Shown in pieces: positions 16,230-23,936 of a stretch of 64,000 nucleotides of DNA. Origin of the DNA: Acidaminococcus hominis (GTDB taxonomy: Bacteria > Bacillota > Negativicutes > Acidaminococcales > Acidaminococcaceae). The position numbers and the translations under genes are program-made. The notes beneath the pieces are model-generated. The model made no database searches, was not told the origin of the DNA, and worked only from the letters and a program-made list of their open reading frames with translations. The stretch lies in contig NZ_OLMM01000004.1 of assembly GCF_900291475.1 (NCBI RefSeq), positions 261,613 to 325,612 of the forward strand. Direction: 5' to 3'. The number at the start of each line of letters is the position of its first letter. The first letter of the stretch is position 1.

Positions 16230-17075
16230 TCACGCTTCCTTTCCATGGTCCGCCGGGTAGTTCCCCAGAATCTTGCATTCCGTGGTATCCTCCGGCAGCT
16301 GCTGCAGGACTTCCTGGACCGCCGGATCCGTCAGATGGCCGGTAATGTCCATATGGAAATAGTATTCCCAAGGCCGGCCGGGATACGGCCGGGACTCGAT
16401 GTTGGTCATGTTGATATTCTGCTGGGCAAAATGGGCCAGCAGCCGGTACAGGGAACCGGGCTGGTGCTTCAAGCTGACAATCAGCGTAATCTTGTCCGCC
16501 TCAGGCACCAGTTCCTGCTCTCTGCTGATGATAATGAAGCGGGTATAATTGCTTTTGTTGGTATTGATCCCCCGGGCCAGGATTTCCAGCCCGTACTGGT
16601 CCGCCGCCTGAACGCCGGCCACGGCTGCCATGTGAGGGTCCTTCTTTTCCGCCACCAGTTCTGCGGCCTTAGCCGTATTGAAATAGTTGAACTGACGCAT
16701 GGCCGGGTGCTCCTTAAAAAACAGGCTGCACTGGGAGAAGCCCTGGGGATGGGAATAGACTTCCGTAATATTTTCCAGGCAGGTACCCGGATAGGCCAGC
16801 AGGCAGTGTTCAATCTTCAGGATTTTTTCTCCCACAATGAAAATGCTGTAGCGCCGGGCCAGGTCGTACACGTCGGTAATGCCGCCGGTGGAGGAGTTTT
16901 CAATGGGCAGCACGCCGTAGCGGACTTTGCCCTCTGCCACGGCCTGAACCACATCCTCAAACAGCATGAAATTTTCTGCCTGAACCTCCTGGCCCTGGAA
17001 ATACTGGAGCAGGGCCATATGACTGTAGGCACCAGGAACCCCCTGGTAGCCTACGGGAATTGCTTTTGTTGCCAT
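16230..17075 (-). CDS. pheA: Prephenate dehydratase
   Basis: A 281-residue monofunctional prephenate dehydratase without a chorismate mutase domain. It makes phenylpyruvate from prephenate for Phe synthesis. The catalytic region includes VLPIENSSTGGITDVYDL and NYTRFIII (TRF motif). The C-terminal ACT domain (VSLKHQPGSLYRLLAHFAQ) carries ESRP, the Phe-binding feedback-inhibition motif. No chorismate mutase gene was recognised in the operon, so that step must be encoded elsewhere. Confidence 0.95.
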   Translation of the reverse strand: MATKAIPVGYQGVPGAYSHMALLQYFQGQEVQAENFMLFEDVVQAVAEGKVRYGVLPIENSSTGGITDVYDLARRYSIFIVGEKILKIEHCLLAYPGTCLENITEVYSHPQGFSQCSLFFKEHPAMRQFNYFNTAKAAELVAEKKDPHMAAVAGVQAADQYGLEILARGINTNKSNYTRFIIISREQELVPEADKITLIVSLKHQPGSLYRLLAHFAQQNINMTNIESRPYPGRPWEYYFHMDITGHLTDPAVQEVLQQLPEDTTECKILGNYPADHGKEA

Positions 17076-17079
17076 AAAA

Positions 17080-18168
17080 TCAGCCCCTTTGGGATAGATA
17101 GTACAGGTCCAGCAGCGTCCAGGCGGTAACGGCTTCCACCACCGGCAGGGCCCGGGGAACGATGCAGGGATCGTGACGGCCGTGGACCTCCAGGGTGGTT
17201 TCTTCCTGGCGCACCACGTTCACAGTCTGCTGTGGCTTGCTGATGGAGGGGGTGGGTTTTACCACCACCTGGAAGAAAATGGGCATGCCGTTGGAAATGC
17301 CGCCCAATACGCCCCCGTTGTGGTTGGTCAGGCAGCGGACTTCCCCGCCTTCCAGCACCATGGGGTCGTTGGCCTCGCTGCCCCGCATACCTGCCAGGGC
17401 AAAGCCGTCCCCAAAGGCCACGCCTTTGATGGCGGGAATAGAGAACAGGGCATGGGACAGCCGGCTTTCCACGGAGTCAAAATAGGGTTCTCCCCAGCCC
17501 ACCGGTACGCCCACAGCCATACAGGCAATGGTGCCCCCTACGGAATCCTTGTCCGCCCGGGCAGCGGCAATGGCCTGTTCCATGGGTTCCCGCTTGCTTT
17601 CGTCCAGGAGAGCCAGGTAGTTGTCGCCCAGGTGCGTCAGGGTTTCCGGGGTTTCTCCCAGCGGGGAAAAGGGCCGGTCGGTGATTCCTGCCAGGCTGGC
17701 AATGTGGGCGCCAACCGTAACGCCGATTTGGGCCAGCAGCTGCTTCGCCACAGCGCCGGCAAACACCAGGGGAGCTGTCAGACGGCCGGAGAAACTGCCA
17801 CCGCCCCGGTAGTCGTTGCAGCCGTGAAATTTCACATAGCCGGGAAAGTCCCCGTGGCCCGGCCGCATGACTTCCTTCAGCAGGCTGTAATCCTTAGAAT
17901 GCTGGTTGCTGTTGGGAATCCGGGCGCACAGGGCCATGCCCGTGGTCCGACCTTCAAACAGGCCGCTTTCCACGCTGACGGCATCGCTTTCCTTCCGGTG
18001 GGTAGCCAGGGGATTCTGGCCGGGAGCCCGGCGCTTCATTTCCCGTTCAATCAGCTCCCAATCCAGCTTCAGGCCGGCGGGCAGGCCGTCAATGACCACG
18101 CCGATGGACGGTCCGTGGGATTCCCCGAAAATCGTCAGTTTAATCCGCTCACCCATTACACTGCTCAT
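17080..18168 (-). CDS. aroC: Chorismate synthase
   Basis: A 362-residue FMN-dependent enzyme converting EPSP to chorismate. It starts with the family signature GESHGPSIGVVIDGLPAG, has the internal RPGHGDFPGYVKF and FSGRLTAP segments, and a C-terminal GRHDPCIVPRALPVVEA motif. The start codon at 18168 lies within the 3' end of aroA, with an AGGAGGA ribosome binding site, so the two are coupled. Confidence 0.97.
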   Translation of the reverse strand: MSSVMGERIKLTIFGESHGPSIGVVIDGLPAGLKLDWELIEREMKRRAPGQNPLATHRKESDAVSVESGLFEGRTTGMALCARIPNSNQHSKDYSLLKEVMRPGHGDFPGYVKFHGCNDYRGGGSFSGRLTAPLVFAGAVAKQLLAQIGVTVGAHIASLAGITDRPFSPLGETPETLTHLGDNYLALLDESKREPMEQAIAAARADKDSVGGTIACMAVGVPVGWGEPYFDSVESRLSHALFSIPAIKGVAFGDGFALAGMRGSEANDPMVLEGGEVRCLTNHNGGVLGGISNGMPIFFQVVVKPTPSISKPQQTVNVVRQEETTLEVHGRHDPCIVPRALPVVEAVTAWTLLDLYYLSQRG

Positions 18169-19438
18169 ACTGTCCTCCTAAGTTTTGGAAATCCCGCCAA
18201 AAGTCGGGATACGATTTCTTTACGCATTCTGCTCCCACCAGGGTAACCGTCCCCTGGCATTGAATAGAGGCAATGGCCAGGCTCATGGCAATCCGGTGGT
18301 CGTTCCAGCAGTCCACCGTGCCGCCGGTCAGGGCTTCCACCCCGTCAATGGACAGGCCGTCAGGCCGCTGGGTAATCCGGGCGCCCAGTTTGGTGAGTTC
18401 CGTGGCCATGGCCTCCAGCCGGTCACATTCCTTGATCCGCAGCCGTTCAGCATGAATGATGTCCGTGTGGCCCTGACTCAGGGCTGCGGCCACAGAAAGA
18501 ATGGGCACAATGTCCGGGCAGTCCGCCGCATCAATGACGGTTCCCTGGCTGACGGAAGGCCGGCTGACCAGAACGCCGTTTTCAAAGGTTACCTGGCCCC
18601 CCATCCGCTGGAGAATGGAGATAATGGCCTTGTCCCCCTGAAGGGAGTCCGGGTCCATACCTGCAACGGAAATGGTTCTGCCCAGCATTCCAGCAGTGAG
18701 CCAGAAGGCTGCCTGGGAATAGTCCCCTTCCACCGCCCCTTCCTGAGGCTGGTAGTGCTGGCTGCCGGGAATTTCGTATTCCCGGTAGTCCTTGTGCCGG
18801 ACCACAATGCCGTACTTTTGCAGGGCGGACAGGGTCAGGGCAATGTAGCTCTGGGATTCCAGCTTGCCGGTAATGGTCAGCCGGGAGGGTCCAGGCAGCA
18901 GGGGCAGGGCAAATAGGAGGCCCGAAATGAACTGGCTGCTGACAGAGCCCGGCAGGGTGTACTCTCCGGGCTTTAGCGGCCCCTGAACGGTCAAGGGAAA
19001 ATTGCTCCCCTCCCCCTTCTCAAAGCGCAGCCCCTGTTTTTGGAAAATGTCCTCGTAAGGGGTTAACGGACGGTCCCCCAGTTTCCCGGAACCGATAAAA
19101 GTAAAGGGCTGGTCACACAGGGCGGCCAGGGGAATGAGAAAGCGCAGGGTGGAGCCGGATTCCCCGCAGTCCAACACCTTTCCCGCCTGCTGGGGACGGC
19201 CCCCGTCCACGGTAAAAGCCGTCCGGCCGTCCGCCTGCTGCCGCTGGCTAATGGCTGCGCCCAGCTGCCGCAGACAGTCACAGGTGGCCAGAATATCCCG
19301 GGACAGGCTGATTTCTTCCACCTGGCTGCGGCCGCCGGCCAGGGCAGCGCAAATCAGGGCCCGATGGCCCATGCTTTTGGAAGAAGGAATCCGGAGGGTA
19401 CCGGTAAGACTTTGGGGGGTAATCCGTAATGTTGTCAT
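18149..19438 (-). CDS. aroA: 5-enolpyruvylshikimate-3-phosphate synthase
   Basis: A 429-residue EPSP synthase that joins phosphoenolpyruvate to shikimate 3-phosphate. It shows the N-terminal S3P-binding motif IPSSKSMGHRAL, the SGSTLRFLIPLAAL active-site segment and LRIKECDRLEAMATEL near residue 340. The PEP-binding segment has GESGSTLRF rather than a class I LxxGNAGTAMRPL motif, which would fit a class II type; this is inferred by eye. It overlaps aroB by 4 bp and aroC by 20 bp. Confidence 0.96.
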   Translation of the reverse strand: MTTLRITPQSLTGTLRIPSSKSMGHRALICAALAGGRSQVEEISLSRDILATCDCLRQLGAAISQRQQADGRTAFTVDGGRPQQAGKVLDCGESGSTLRFLIPLAALCDQPFTFIGSGKLGDRPLTPYEDIFQKQGLRFEKGEGSNFPLTVQGPLKPGEYTLPGSVSSQFISGLLFALPLLPGPSRLTITGKLESQSYIALTLSALQKYGIVVRHKDYREYEIPGSQHYQPQEGAVEGDYSQAAFWLTAGMLGRTISVAGMDPDSLQGDKAIISILQRMGGQVTFENGVLVSRPSVSQGTVIDAADCPDIVPILSVAAALSQGHTDIIHAERLRIKECDRLEAMATELTKLGARITQRPDGLSIDGVEALTGGTVDCWNDHRIAMSLAIASIQCQGTVTLVGAECVKKSYPDFWRDFQNLGGQYEQCNG

Positions 19439-20505
19439 GCTTCACCTCTAAAATAATTGGCCAGTTGGCCCAGTTCCACTTTTTTGAGCAGTGAGGTGCC
19501 GATTTTGGGCACCAGCACCAAGGTAAGGGTATTGCCCCGTTTCTTTTTGTCCATGGTCACCCCGGTCAGGATGTCCTCCAGGGAAATGGAATCCCTGGTA
19601 GCAAGGGGCACCTTTTGCAGCAGGGTTTCCAGCCGCCGGGCCGTGCCCGGTTCTGTCAGTCCCAGCCGCTCGGAGTTTTGGGTAATCCGAACCATGCCCA
19701 GGGCCACCCCTTCTCCGTGGGTATATTTCTCGTAGTGGTACTTCCGTTCCACTGCATGGCCCATGGTATGGCCAAAATTGAGCACCATCCGGGCACCTTC
19801 GTCCCGTTCGTCCTGCTCCACCACCTGGATTTTCAGGCGGATGCAGGCGGAAATGATTTCCGTTACGTGGGAAAGAATTTCTGCGTCCCCCTGCCAGGTT
19901 TCCAGCTGGGCAAACAGGTTCGCATCCCCGATAGCGGCGCATTTGATGACCTCCGCCAGGCCGTCGTGAAGGAATCGGACGGGCAGGGTGCCCAAAAGCT
20001 CCGGGTCAATGAGCACGGCCTTGGGCTGGTAGAAGGCACCGGCCAAATTCTTGCCTTCCGGCAGGTCCACCGCCACCTTGCCCCCTACGGAGCTGTCAAT
20101 TTGGGACAGCAGGGTGGTGGGAATCTGGATAAAGGGAATGCCCCTAAGGAAACTGGCGGCTACAAAGCCCCCCAAATCTCCGGGCACGCCCCCGCCCAGG
20201 GTGATAACCAGGTCCTTCCGGTCCAGGCCAAAAGCGGCGCAGCCCCGGAGCAGCTGACCGTAGGTTTCCAGGTTCTTGTGGTCTTCTCCGGCGGGCATCA
20301 CCAGCCGGCGGACTGCAAAGCCCTGTTCCGTCAGCTCCTGTTCCAGCTGGGCCCCATACAGGGGATCCACGTGGGAATCGGTGATGATGGCTGCCTTGTC
20401 CGCCTGGGACAGCTGCCGAATCCGCCAGCCAAAATGGGCAAAGGAACCGGGTTCTATTTCGATATCGTAGCTGTCCTTACCCAGGCTAACGCTGATTCTT
20501 TCCAT
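19435..20505 (-). CDS. aroB: 3-dehydroquinate synthase
   Basis: A 356-residue NAD- and metal-dependent enzyme that cyclises DAHP to 3-dehydroquinate. The core motif GGGVPGDLGGFVAASFLRGI near residues 105-125 binds NAD. FVQIPTTLLSQIDSSVGGK follows the family pattern, and metal ligands lie in LAEVIK and NFGHTMGHAVE. The start overlaps the tyrA 3' end by 20 bp and aroA overlaps its end, so it is inside the coupled run. Confidence 0.97.
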   Translation of the reverse strand: MERISVSLGKDSYDIEIEPGSFAHFGWRIRQLSQADKAAIITDSHVDPLYGAQLEQELTEQGFAVRRLVMPAGEDHKNLETYGQLLRGCAAFGLDRKDLVITLGGGVPGDLGGFVAASFLRGIPFIQIPTTLLSQIDSSVGGKVAVDLPEGKNLAGAFYQPKAVLIDPELLGTLPVRFLHDGLAEVIKCAAIGDANLFAQLETWQGDAEILSHVTEIISACIRLKIQVVEQDERDEGARMVLNFGHTMGHAVERKYHYEKYTHGEGVALGMVRITQNSERLGLTEPGTARRLETLLQKVPLATRDSISLEDILTGVTMDKKKRGNTLTLVLVPKIGTSLLKKVELGQLANYFRGEA

Positions 20506-21358
20506 AGAACATATCCCTTCTTCTTTTCTTGGCCCGGTTCATCATCAGTTCCAGTTCGTCTTTATCGCCGACCTGAAGGGCCGTCTTCCAATGTTCCAGC
20601 TGCTCCTCCAGCCGGTTGATTTCCACTACCACCTTGTCCCGGTTCAGCAGGAATAGGTCGCTCCACAGGCTGGCGTTGATATCTGCCACCCGGGTAGCAT
20701 CCCGGAAGGAACCGGCCACAAACTGCTTGGTATCTTCCTGCATGGAATCGCTGTTCACCAGGGAAACCGCCATAATATGGGGCAGGTCGCTGGTGTAGGC
20801 AATGATGCTGTCGTGTTCCGGGCCGGTGAGCTCCACCACCCGGCCGCAGCCCAGCTCATAGGCCATGTCCGTCAGCCATTTGACGTACTCGGGCCGGTTG
20901 TTGTCCCGTTTGATGATGATGAAGTTGGACCCCGGGAAAATCAGGGAGGTGCTTTGGCTGTAGCCCTTCCCTTCCCGGCCTGCCATGGGGTGGGTGGGCA
21001 CAAAGTCCATGTTCGGTCCCAGCAGTGCGTCTACCTGGTCGGGGAGGTCCCCCTTGATACCCATCACATCGGTGAGCAGCACGTCCGGTTTAAAGTCCTT
21101 TACATGCTCTTTGACAAAGGGAACGAAGGCCCCTGGGTACATGGCGCAGACAATCACGTCCGCTTCCTTGAGCCGTTCCGGGCATTCGTCGATATTATCC
21201 GTAATATAGCCTTCGTCCTTGGCCATCAGGGTCACAATGGGATTGGTATCCAGCCCTAAGATTTTCTGGACCTTTTGGCCCCGCAGGGCTTTGGCGTAAG
21301 AGCCGCCAATCAGCCCCAGGCCCACAATGGCAAATACGGTTTCCTGTAGATTTTTCAT
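20486..21358 (-). CDS. tyrA: Prephenate dehydrogenase
   Basis: A 290-residue TyrA-type dehydrogenase catalysing oxidative decarboxylation of prephenate to 4-hydroxyphenylpyruvate for Tyr synthesis. The N-terminal Rossmann motif GLGLIGGSYAKAL, the catalytic THPMAGRE segment and the helical dimerisation domain are visible. No ACT domain is attached, so feedback by Tyr may act elsewhere or at the operon leader. It is second in the operon, separated from aroF by about 210 bp. Confidence 0.93.
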   Translation of the reverse strand: MKNLQETVFAIVGLGLIGGSYAKALRGQKVQKILGLDTNPIVTLMAKDEGYITDNIDECPERLKEADVIVCAMYPGAFVPFVKEHVKDFKPDVLLTDVMGIKGDLPDQVDALLGPNMDFVPTHPMAGREGKGYSQSTSLIFPGSNFIIIKRDNNRPEYVKWLTDMAYELGCGRVVELTGPEHDSIIAYTSDLPHIMAVSLVNSDSMQEDTKQFVAGSFRDATRVADINASLWSDLFLLNRDKVVVEINRLEEQLEHWKTALQVGDKDELELMMNRAKKRRRDMFYGKNQR

Positions 21359-21570
21359 GAAATTCCTCTCCTATAGACCCGCCTAGGCGGGGCATCAAAT
21401 TTGCGTCAGCCAGGCCCCAGGCTCCAGCCGCCAAATTTGCAGCGGGGTTGCCCTTTGGGCCTCACTCTACCATGGTAGCGGGCTGGAACCAATTGTGCAA
21501 GATGGTTTTAGAAATTTTTCTTATTTTGTACCCTTTTGCGGCTCCAGCCTGGGTTCTCAAGGAATTTTGT
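21359..21570 (-). other. 212-bp gap between aroF and tyrA with local hairpins
   Basis: This is the only sizeable gap in the aro operon. On the minus strand it contains two related segments (GGCTGGAGCC repeated; GCAAATTTG repeated) and a small hairpin CCCGCC-TA-GGCGGG near 21380, just before the tyrA ribosome binding site. There is no clear terminator T tract. It could hold an internal promoter or a processing site. Confidence 0.4.
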
Positions 21571-22584
21571 CTACAGTTCCCGGCCCAGCACCGGGGCCAG
21601 TACCCTTAGGTCGTCCATCAGCTGGGCAAAGATGTCCGGGGTCAGGCTTTGGGCCCCATCGCACCAGGCGTGTTTGGGATCGTTATGGACTTCAATAATC
21701 AGACCGTCGGCACCGGCAGCAATGGCCGCTTTGGCCAGCTGGGGCACCATCCAGGCTTTCCCGGCCGCATGGCTGGGGTCTACAATCACCGGCAGATGGC
21801 TGAGTTTTTTCACCGCCAGCACGGCACTGAGATCCAGGGTATTCCGGGTGTAGGTTTCAAAGGTCCGGATGCCCCGTTCACACAAAATCACGTTCTCGTT
21901 GCCTTCGGACATAATGTATTCGGCGGACATGAGCCATTCCTCAATGGTGGCGGCCAGGCCCCGCTTCAAAAGAATGGGCTTATTGAGCTTGCCCAGCTCC
22001 TTTAACAGGGTGAAATTCTGCATATTCCGGGCACCTACCTGAATCAGGTCCACCTGGTCCACGAATTCCGGAATCTTGTCGGCGGACATGATTTCCGTCA
22101 CAATGGGCAGGTGCTGGCTGTCCCCAGCGGCCCGGATCAGTTCCAGGCCCTTTTCCGCCAGGCCCTGGAAGGAGTACGGAGAAGTACGGGGCTTAAAAGC
22201 ACCGCCCCGAAGCATCACCGCCCCGCTTTTTTTCACGGAAGCTGCAATGGTTTCCATCTGTTCCTTGCCTTCTACAGAGCAGGGACCGGCAATCACCGCC
22301 AGCTTTTTGCCGCCCACCGGAACCCCGGACACATCAATGACAGAATCCTCCGGATGGAACAGCCGGTTGGCACGTTTGAAGGGCTCCTGCACCCGCATAG
22401 CCTTTTCCACCCAAGGGTGCACCAGGAACTGCTCTGGATCCAGCACGCTGGTATCCCCTACAATGCCCATAACCTCCTGGCTGACCCCTATACTTTCGTG
22501 GATGGTGAAGCCCTGTTGCTCCAAACTTTCCTTCAATTCTTCAATGGCTTCCCGGGGTACTCCTGCTTTCATAACAATAATCAT
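21571..22584 (-). CDS. aroF: 3-deoxy-7-phosphoheptulonate (DAHP) synthase, type I-beta
   Basis: A 337-residue first enzyme of the shikimate pathway, condensing PEP and erythrose 4-phosphate. The first roughly 70 residues form the ferredoxin-like regulatory domain of type I-beta enzymes (MIIVMKAGVPREAIEELKES). The catalytic barrel follows with AGPCSVEG, RGGAFKPRTSPYSFQG, QVGARNMQNF, LLKRG and DPSHAAGK. It is the first structural gene of the operon and directly follows the leader peptide and attenuator region. The ATG is preceded by AAAGGAGGATTCATT. Confidence 0.96.
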   Translation of the reverse strand: MIIVMKAGVPREAIEELKESLEQQGFTIHESIGVSQEVMGIVGDTSVLDPEQFLVHPWVEKAMRVQEPFKRANRLFHPEDSVIDVSGVPVGGKKLAVIAGPCSVEGKEQMETIAASVKKSGAVMLRGGAFKPRTSPYSFQGLAEKGLELIRAAGDSQHLPIVTEIMSADKIPEFVDQVDLIQVGARNMQNFTLLKELGKLNKPILLKRGLAATIEEWLMSAEYIMSEGNENVILCERGIRTFETYTRNTLDLSAVLAVKKLSHLPVIVDPSHAAGKAWMVPQLAKAAIAAGADGLIIEVHNDPKHAWCDGAQSLTPDIFAQLMDDLRVLAPVLGREL

Positions 22585-22587
22585 AAT

Positions 22588-22856
22588 GAATCCTCCTTTG
22601 CTGCTTTCCTACACGGTTTGGGGTGGGCCGCTGCCCAGCCCCCTTTGCTGCCTTGCAAGCGGGCCCCTCTGCCCTGCCTGCGCTGCTTTTTGCGTCTTCT
22701 GTACTGCTTTCCTACACTACTTTCCTACATTTCCTACGTTACTTTTCTGCACTGCCTTACTGCCGTCCCGCAAAACCTTCCTGCTGTACTTCGTATAATT
22801 CTCCTGCTTTCCTGCCCTCCTGCCCTTTTCGTTATTTTGCGCGCTTTCCATAGCAA
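22588..22856 (-). other. Purine-rich leader segment between attenuator and aroF
   Basis: Read on the minus strand, this stretch is strongly purine-biased and low in complexity. It has many GCAGGA and TGTAGGAAA-like units; GTGTAGGAAAGCAG occurs twice (complement at 22602-22616 and 22704-22718). No ORF with a ribosome binding site was found. It would form the distal part of the aro operon leader RNA if transcription passes the attenuator. Confidence 0.45.
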
Positions 22857-22887
22857 CAAAAAAAGCAGACTCGCAAGGAGTCTGCTT
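22857..22887 (-). terminator. Attenuator terminator of the aro operon leader
   Basis: A perfect 9-bp hairpin AGCAGACTC / GAGTCTGCT with a 5-nt loop is followed on the minus strand by seven T residues. It lies 25 bp after the leader-peptide stop and 270 bp before aroF, the position expected of an attenuator. Confidence 0.85.
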
Positions 22888-22912
22888 CTACGGTCCGTCC
22901 TGACCCGGCGGC

Positions 22913-23053
22913 TTATTCAGCCAACCGCTGCGCTCGCTTTACGAAGGTTCCTGCATGCAATTTTGGGCAGCCAAAGTAACCAAAGCTAAAATAATAGCTC
23001 TGGCCGTAGGTAAACCCATATGCATGTTGAGAAAGCATTCGGGAGCTGATCAT
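22913..23053 (-). CDS. Putative aromatic-rich leader peptide of the aro operon (46 aa)
   Basis: A small ORF of 46 codons starts with ATG at 23053 and stops at 22913. Its middle reads YGFTYGQSYYFSFGYFG, with five Tyr and five Phe among sixteen residues (YGFTYGQSYYFSFGYF). It begins about 30 bp after a near-consensus promoter, behind an AAAGGCGG ribosome binding site, and is followed by an intrinsic terminator before aroF. The arrangement matches attenuator leader peptides such as PheL, in which ribosome stalling at scarce aminoacyl-tRNA prevents termination. Unlike PheL, about 18 codons follow the aromatic run. Competing RNA structures were not worked out. Confidence 0.75.
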   Translation of the reverse strand: MISSRMLSQHAYGFTYGQSYYFSFGYFGCPKLHAGTFVKRAQRLAE

Positions 23054-23085
23054 GGTGACACCGCCTTTTGTTATGGAATGGTTCA

Positions 23086-23114
23086 ATTTTACCGCCAGTT
23101 ACACAATTCGTCAA
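23086..23114 (-). promoter_or_regulatory. Promoter of the aro operon
   Basis: On the minus strand, TTGACG (23109-23114) and TAAAAT (23086-23091) are separated by 17 bp. The predicted start of transcription, near 23079, is about 25 nt before the leader ATG. Confidence 0.8.
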
Positions 23115-23168
23115 CAATAACGGTAAATTTTATTAAATCGTTCAGATAACTGTTAACCCTGAAACACC

Positions 23169-23777
23169 TTAGCGCTGGAGTGCCGCATCCATATCGGCCA
23201 GACCATGACCCGTAGCGTCCACAAAGCGGATTCGCAGATTGCCGAACTGGGGCAGCTTCTTCAGAGGAATGGCTACTACACTGTCCTGGGTAATGGCTTC
23301 CCCGGCAGTTTGGGCACCGGTAGGATCGTTCACTGCTACGGTTACATTGATAAGCCGGCCAAACCGTTCCACCTTGGAAATGGTCAGCTGGCCGTTCTGG
23401 CCCTGGGTGGCCATGGAAGCGTACAGCACCAGGGAATGTTCGTAGCCCTTGCCGCTGTATTTTTGCTGGGCAGCCTTGATCTGTTCTTCAGCGCTGGAGA
23501 TTTTTTTCACCCCCGGCAGTTCGTCGGAATTGATCTGGCTGATTACGTCCGTATCAAAAGCCGTGGCTACAAAGCCGGGAATGGCTTTTTCGCTGTCATG
23601 GTCCCATTTGGAAACATCCACCGTGGTTTGGTACAGTACTTTTCCCGTGGCATTCATTTCTTCGGAAACAAACAGTTCCCCGTCCGCCAATTTATTGTGT
23701 TCTGCCGCATAGGCAGGACCAGCGCAGACTGCCAGCACCAGGGCGATGGCAGCCGCCCGTTTCCATCCATATTGCAT
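23169..23777 (-). CDS. Secreted protein of unknown function
   Basis: A 202-residue protein with a clear Sec signal peptide (KR then a hydrophobic core, cleavage after PAYA near residue 24). The mature part is mixed charged/hydrophobic with no membrane segment and no Cys, and no domain is recognised. It contains VLYASMATQGQNGQLTISKVERFGRLINVTVAVNDP, a segment reminiscent of beta-sheet proteins that carry protease-inhibitor-like strands, but no family can be named. It is divergent from mrp and upstream of the aro promoter on the same strand, though probably independent. Confidence 0.7.
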   Translation of the reverse strand: MQYGWKRAAAIALVLAVCAGPAYAAEHNKLADGELFVSEEMNATGKVLYQTTVDVSKWDHDSEKAIPGFVATAFDTDVISQINSDELPGVKKISSAEEQIKAAQQKYSGKGYEHSLVLYASMATQGQNGQLTISKVERFGRLINVTVAVNDPTGAQTAGEAITQDSVVAIPLKKLPQFGNLRIRFVDATGHGLADMDAALQR

Positions 23778-23856
23778 CTAAGATCACCCTTTCATTTGCT
23801 ATGCTTGTATTATACACACTTTTCTCTGGGCAAGTAAGGAAGAAAGTGTAACTTAT

Positions 23857-23885
23857 TTGCATTCAGTCCTTTTTTTCCTTATAAT
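23857..23885 (+). promoter_or_regulatory. Promoter of mrp
   Basis: TTGCAT (23857-23862) and consensus TATAAT (23880-23885) with 17-bp spacing, about 50 bp before the mrp start codon. Confidence 0.75.
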
Positions 23886-23936
23886 GAGCTATAAACCACT
23901 AATTTTTAAATTTCAACCCTATAAGGAGGTTTTCCC

